Positions 47,590 to 51,819 of a DNA stretch of 51,819 nt are shown piece after piece. Both the position numbers and the translations under genes were made by a program. The stretch comes from Bacteroidota bacterium (GTDB lineage Bacteria; Bacteroidota; Bacteroidia; Chitinophagales; Chitinophagaceae). The stretch is from positions 1-51,819 of the forward strand of contig JAUZOA010000032.1 in NCBI GenBank assembly GCA_030706685.1, read 5' to 3'. Under the pieces are notes generated by a model. That model saw only the letters and a list, made by a program, of their open reading frames with translations. It was not told where the DNA came from and did no database searches. Numbering within the stretch: position 1 is the stretch's first letter; the number at the start of each line of letters is the position of its first letter.

Positions 47590-50547
47590 TCATCGCAGTA
47601 AAACTGCCACTCCCTTTTTTGTTTCTGCCGGTTGACCTTCCAATTGATAGGTACATATCCAGGCAAAAGCATTTGTACCCGTTTTATTACCGGCAATACT
47701 TCCATCCCATCCTTTCTGTAATTCAGTCGTCTCGAAAACTTTTTGTCCCCAGCGATTGAAGACAGTGAACCGGTAGCTTATCACATGTCCCACTAACAAA
47801 GGATAAAAAAGATCATTTTTGCCATCTTTATTAGGTGTAAATGCATTGGGAATAAAAAAACCTTCCAGGCATTGCCTGGGGCTGATGATTATAGTGTCTC
47901 TTCCCGTACAATTGTTATCATCCGTCACCTGGAGCCAATAGTTACCTGCCTGGCTGATGGTGATCGTATTGGTCGTTGCACCTGTATTCCACAAATAAGA
48001 GCTGAACTGTGATAGCGGTTTTATTTGCAGGTTTAAATAATTACATAACGAGGTATCGGCTGGCAAGAATGCAGCAGGCGAAGGGAGTATTGCTTTGATC
48101 CTCGCAGTATCACTTCCATTACATCCATTGTTATCGGTGATAGCTACCCAATAAGTGCCCGGCATACTGACACTGATAGCGGGTGCATTGCTACCCGTAC
48201 TCCACATATAGGTCGGGAAGTCGGGACCCGGACTCAATAATTGGCCGGCGCCTTCGCAAAGACTGGAATCTTTGGTCAAATTGACTACCGGTTTACTATA
48301 AACATGCACGACTTGAATGGTATCATGGGAACTACATCCATTCGCAGCCGTAGCGGTTACCCGGTAATACCCCGCATTGTGTACCGTGATGAATTGACTA
48401 TTTGCTCCCGTATTCCATTGATAGGAAACAAAACCGCTGCCCGCATTTAATAATAAAGAATCACCTGAACAAAAACTTGTATCTGTCCCAAGATTAATGA
48501 CCGGAGAATGATTGACATAAACATGAATAGAATCATATGCAAAACAACCCGGTGTTTTTTCAGCCGATACTTTATATAAGGTATCTGTTTCGGGAAAGAC
48601 AATGACCGATTGACCTGTCGATGCAGATATATTGTATGCCGGGTACCAGTGGTACTGTAAAAAACCCGGCGGAGCAGTTATTGTCAATGAATCAGCATTG
48701 CATTTGGTAAGGTCAGGGCCCAGATCAAAAGGAACGGGGGCAGCCGCCGAAATACGGATAGTATCCGATGATGTGTTGCCGCAAAAATCGGTCACCGAAA
48801 CATAATATGTGCCCGCTGAATGCACATCGAATAAGGAATCTGTTGAGCCATCCTGCCATAGATAAGTCATATAACCAGGACCAGCTTTAAGTGGCAGGGT
48901 ATTGTTTGGACAAATACTCGTATCCGGCCCGAGGTTTAGCAAAACGCTTGTCGGAAAAATATGAATGGCGGAACTATCCTTTTGTGTGCCGCAACCCGTG
49001 GTCAATGATTCAAACAATTGTACAGTTCCCGGTCGATTAAAATGAAGGGTAACCTGGTTGGTTGAAGAGGTTACTATTTGCGCAAATGAAGTATCAATAG
49101 AGAAAATGGCATTTCCGCAATCGCCGTAAGTGTTTGTTTGGTAAATGGCTGTCTGACCTGCGCATAAACTATCAACGCCGGTCAATTGCCCGAGACTGCA
49201 GGTCCTTAGCGAAGAACAAATCTTTTCAACAGTCAGTTGCCCGGCCGTTATTTCATGAATATCACTGCTGGTATTATTAAAAGCCAGCGCGTTAGTAGTA
49301 AGCGGAAGGGTCTCGCCGGATACTATGAAATTTGTTGTATTGCAGTTGACAGTTTGATAATTACAATTGGAATCTATGACCTGGTTATTGTTCTTTATGA
49401 TCAACGCTTTGGTCCAATCGGCAGGCATAGCATAACCTATGCTTAATAGCGAAACAATGGAACCTGAATCAGCACAATTGCTCATGTCATGAAGAACCTG
49501 GTTGCCCGGCGATGCCCATCTAAGCGTTTTCAGCCCGGTGTTGCCAGGTTTAAAAAATATTATATCATTACTGTCAACAGAAGGAGTGTAGGCTCCAAGT
49601 TTTAAACGATCATTGTAGATGAATGGATTGTCGGACAGTGTATTTTGCCCGGGCATCAGGTAGCATACTGCACCCAGGCAGGTCCCGGATGTATCCAATG
49701 TAAAAAGGGCGGGGGATATGCCCGGCGAGCTAAACCGACTCGTCGATCCGGTTACGAGCAGGTAGCCGTTAACTGGTTGTACGTCTGTAAAAGAAACATC
49801 GTAGTCATTGGTTACAACAGAACCATAGGTTATGGCCCATGCGAGGTCTCCCGATATTTTGTTCACTTTTGCTATGTAGGTAGTGGTGCCCCTGTTACCA
49901 TTAATAAGACCGGTACCGACAATATAAAGTGAATTCCCTGACTCTGTAAAATTCTGCGCATTCATATAGCCCGAACCGGCACCATAGTATTGCGCCCATT
50001 GCAGCGTTCCTGCACTATTTATCTTTCCGACAAATATGCCGTTGTTGCTATTGCTGCCCGAAAAGTAAATGCCGCCGTCATCCGTAGGCCGAATAGGACC
50101 GATGCCCCCGGATTCAAAATCATATTTATATTTCCAAATGATATTGCCATCGTAATCGAACTTAATGATCAAATGATTTTCGCCTGGATAATTACCGCTG
50201 CCGGCAATCACGAAAATATTGTTGTCGGACGTCAGGATAGAATTGCTGAATTCAGATTCATATCCATCCGAATCATAACCCAATGTTTTACTCCAAACCA
50301 GGTCGCCGCTTCCCGATAGTTTTCCAATAAACCCTTTAAGCACTGTGCTTGTGGAGGAAGAGTTGCGCAATCCCGTGATGATATATTCACCATCCGGTAA
50401 TTGTTTTATCCGGTTAATTTGAATGTATCCGGGACTGGAAATCGTTTCTTTAAATGTGATGGAGACGCAGGTGTCAGCAGCTAAGAGTCTTTTTTGCGCC
50501 TGAACCAAATAAGGGAACAGCAATATAAGCAGCAGAGCGTATTTCAC
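47590..50547 (-). CDS. Large T9SS cargo with Ig-like repeats and type B (gliding motility-associated) C-terminal domain
   Basis: The 985-residue protein has a signal peptide (KYALLLILLFPYLVQAQ). Residues about 20-430 contain SBBP/propeller-like repeats (GDLVWSKTLGYDSDGYESEF; GNIIWKYKYDFESGGIGPI). Five Ig/PKD-like units at about 535-890 each have the pattern 'LGPDTSIC---L-L-AGPG---YLW--G' and a 'AGTYYVSVTD' end. The last 90 residues (FFIPNAFTPNKDGKNDLFYP; FTVFNRWGQKVFETTELQKG) are the CHU_C type B sorting domain. It should cross the outer membrane through T9SS, of which the plug gene lies at 19487. It may be an adhesin or surface matrix protein. Confidence 0.92.
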   Translation of the reverse strand: MKYALLLILLFPYLVQAQKRLLAADTCVSITFKETISSPGYIQINRIKQLPDGEYIITGLRNSSSTSTVLKGFIGKLSGSGDLVWSKTLGYDSDGYESEFSNSILTSDNNIFVIAGSGNYPGENHLIIKFDYDGNIIWKYKYDFESGGIGPIRPTDDGGIYFSGSNSNNGIFVGKINSAGTLQWAQYYGAGSGYMNAQNFTESGNSLYIVGTGLINGNRGTTTYIAKVNKISGDLAWAITYGSVVTNDYDVSFTDVQPVNGYLLVTGSTSRFSSPGISPALFTLDTSGTCLGAVCYLMPGQNTLSDNPFIYNDRLKLGAYTPSVDSNDIIFFKPGNTGLKTLRWASPGNQVLHDMSNCADSGSIVSLLSIGYAMPADWTKALIIKNNNQVIDSNCNYQTVNCNTTNFIVSGETLPLTTNALAFNNTSSDIHEITAGQLTVEKICSSLRTCSLGQLTGVDSLCAGQTAIYQTNTYGDCGNAIFSIDTSFAQIVTSSTNQVTLHFNRPGTVQLFESLTTGCGTQKDSSAIHIFPTSVLLNLGPDTSICPNNTLPLKAGPGYMTYLWQDGSTDSLFDVHSAGTYYVSVTDFCGNTSSDTIRISAAAPVPFDLGPDLTKCNADSLTITAPPGFLQYHWYPAYNISASTGQSVIVFPETDTLYKVSAEKTPGCFAYDSIHVYVNHSPVINLGTDTSFCSGDSLLLNAGSGFVSYQWNTGANSQFITVHNAGYYRVTATAANGCSSHDTIQVVHVYSKPVVNLTKDSSLCEGAGQLLSPGPDFPTYMWSTGSNAPAISVSMPGTYWVAITDNNGCNGSDTARIKAILPSPAAFLPADTSLCNYLNLQIKPLSQFSSYLWNTGATTNTITISQAGNYWLQVTDDNNCTGRDTIIISPRQCLEGFFIPNAFTPNKDGKNDLFYPLLVGHVISYRFTVFNRWGQKVFETTELQKGWDGSIAGNKTGTNAFAWICTYQLEGQPAETKKGVAVLLR

Positions 50548-50979
50548 ATTGACAAGGGTATAATAGCAAGTCTAAAATAATAAATCCCTTTCAAAGGTAA
50601 AGAATGGTTGGCGCAAACCTGCCAATTAACTGGTCCGCACCTGCCTGTATGCAGTTATCATTATTTAGCCATCGATTGCTGTTAACGAGTGCCGGCTGGT
50701 TTGCAATCTTCTTTTGTACCTAATTCCGTTCCCGGCAATCTTCCAAATCAATAAACATAGTAACAAATTTACAGTTGTTATGTTTTGCTTACAGCTAAGG
50801 CGCCGGTTTTTTGTTAGCTTATTGGTGCATAGATACGCAAGGCGTAGCTAATAAATCTGAGAATATATTCTGTAGCCTGGCGTTATTCGTTAGCTGGATA
50901 TGCCGCTGAGTAACAATATGAAGTTGAGAACAGATTCGTTAAGCCGCCATATAGCTTAGCCTCATGTCGTACGCCGTAA
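50548..50979. other. Intergenic stretch without a recognisable gene
   Basis: About 430 bp upstream of the T9SS cargo. Short words such as TTCGTTAGCTGG and GATTCGTTAAGCCGCC recall attC-like half sites but do not form a proper attC. No RNA or frame is called. Confidence 0.45.
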
Positions 50980-51297
50980 TTAGTCGCAATTGAGATTGTA
51001 TTCTATGTCTGCAATTATTTTGTCTTTGTCATTTGATTTGCTGCCGTCAGGGTTAAAAAATTTCCAGTCAGTTGTCGTTAATGATGATTTGTGAAACTGG
51101 TTGTCTATACCGGTATGTGCTTTCGTAATAATTGTCTTATATGTTCCCGTTGCTTTTATCTGTCCATTGTCCCTTTCCCACGAGTCTCCGAATTTCAACC
51201 TCTTTCCCGACGATGTCTCGCCCGGCGGCAATTGCAATATAAAAGAATTTTGTGGGCGGACTCGTCGCAATAGTCCATTTCGCATAGTGCCATACAT
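50980..51297 (-). CDS. Orphan frame of up to 105 codons, uncertain
   Basis: The frame reads GDSWERDNGQIKATGTYKTI and a charged end (NDKDKIIADIEYNLNCD). It looks more protein-like than random sequence, but it has no signal peptide, known domain or promoter, and the N-terminal part (LPPGETSSGK) is read from a word that recurs at 4584. It could be a decayed gene 3' end. The true start is unknown. Confidence 0.3.
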   Translation of the reverse strand: MYGTMRNGLLRRVRPQNSFILQLPPGETSSGKRLKFGDSWERDNGQIKATGTYKTIITKAHTGIDNQFHKSSLTTTDWKFFNPDGSKSNDKDKIIADIEYNLNCD

Positions 51298-51450
51298 AAT
51301 GGGCTAACTTATTCCCGGAATTTATTCGTGATGTCCCATAGTAATGAGTCCGCCCCTGCTATTTTCCTTAATCAGTTACTTCAAGCCGGGCTATGAAGGA
51401 GAGAGGGTTACCCCCAATCGTTTTAACGATTTCAAGCAGTGGGTCATTTT

Positions 51451-51532
51451 GCCGGGAAGTCGGGAAAACGACTTGTAAATCAAAATTTTCCGCCTTCCGT
51501 CTTACCGCTATTTCAAACCGGGACACTACTCG
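51451..51532 (-). repeat. Copy D of the about 90-bp interspersed hairpin repeat
   Basis: Read on the minus strand it runs AGTAGTGTCCCGGTTTGAAA ... TTTACAAGTCGTTTT ... CTTCCCGGC. It is very close to copy A at 3438-3528 though 48 kb away and in the opposite orientation. Confidence 0.75.
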
Positions 51533-51640
51533 ATTTCAAACAGGTTTCTTCCATTATTTAATTGATCATCAATTTTTTAGGGATTATCTAAACTTACTCC
51601 TATCTAAAGCGGGGTCAATTCTATCTATATAGCCACACTT

Positions 51641-51795
51641 TGATACCTCTATGATACCTTTTATTTTAGTGTTATAGTAGGTTCTTAATAAGGTGTTCGT
51701 AAGTTTATCCTTAGATATTTTACTTAGAATAATCTTAAGATAACCCTAAGATGACCCTAAGATGAACCTACTATAATAGGTACATAGAGGTATCA
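51641..51795. repeat. Inverted repeat enclosing 11-bp iterons at the right edge
   Basis: TGATACCTCTATG (51641) and TTATAGTAGGTTC (51672) recur as reverse complements at 51783 and 51764. Between the arms lie ATCTTAAGATA, ACCCTAAGATG and ACCCTAAGATG in tandem at an 11-bp period. No gene covers this region. Confidence 0.7.
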
Positions 51796-51819
51796 TTAGC
51801 CTGAATGTCTATGCAATAG

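Noticed and set aside
50870-50960. An integron attC site
   Set aside because: Words like CGTTAGC and CGTTAAGCC are present, but the required paired R/L boxes with conserved spacing cannot be made out and there is no integrase.

Overview
This window looks like the chromosome of a member of the Bacteroidota, most likely a Chitinophagaceae-type soil or freshwater bacterium. The signs are a type IX secretion plug protein (DUF5103), a T9SS type B cargo, a TamL-type lipoprotein member of the Omp85 family, an archaeal-type ProRS, a secreted GH19 chitinase, and several promoters with the Bacteroidetes -7 box TAnnTTTG. The assignment comes from gene families and motifs read by eye; no database search was possible.

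Layout. 1-5300 is accessory: two unrecognised proteins, a 3 x 101 bp tandem repeat, a secreted lipoprotein of the TIGR03118 type, and a YefM-YoeB toxin-antitoxin pair between repeats. 5300-11400 holds tag, a GH19 chitinase, a MITE with 8-bp target duplications, tRNA-Val followed by a tRNA-like sequence and a GIY-YIG cassette, the N-degron pair clpS-aat, an esterase, a secreted protein and a receiver-only regulator. 11500-26000 is core: valS, a PAP2 phosphatase, a 959-aa protease/propeller/barrel protein, an FSA-type transaldolase, SRP RNA, the T9SS plug protein, a LolC/E-like permease, a SpoU methyltransferase, tamL and truB. 26100-33000 is the DUF58 / MoxR / DUF4350 / DUF4129 / SpoIIM operon with a divergent RDD gene; a four-helix-bundle gene bounded by inverted repeats interrupts it. 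33000-46800 holds two DUF5362-like paralogues, proS, envelope proteins, an amidase, miaA, a PRiA4_ORF3-like gene, cca, a secreted DUF2723-tail-like protein, tsaC, a glycosyltransferase and dapD. 46800-51819 holds tRNA-Leu, an overlapping GIY-YIG / broken four-helix-bundle pair, a 985-aa T9SS cargo and about 1.3 kb with little coding.

Themes. tRNA and translation functions are numerous (valS, proS, cca, miaA, truB, tsaC, spoU, aat, tRNAs, SRP RNA), as are envelope functions (TamL, T9SS plug, LolC/E-like permease, OmpP1/FadL-like protein). The most unusual layer is repetitive. Many gene junctions carry a locus-specific 'stuttered hairpin': inverted arms built from a reiterated 7-12 base word, with a different word at nearly every locus. 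The same words also occur in frame inside valS (three places), cca and the 959-aa gene. Two small gene families, GIY-YIG and four-helix-bundle (IVS-type), sit in contexts that look like minimal mobile cassettes: one inside duplicated tRNA sequence, one between inverted repeats within an operon. These repeats and cassettes are the best candidates for something undescribed.
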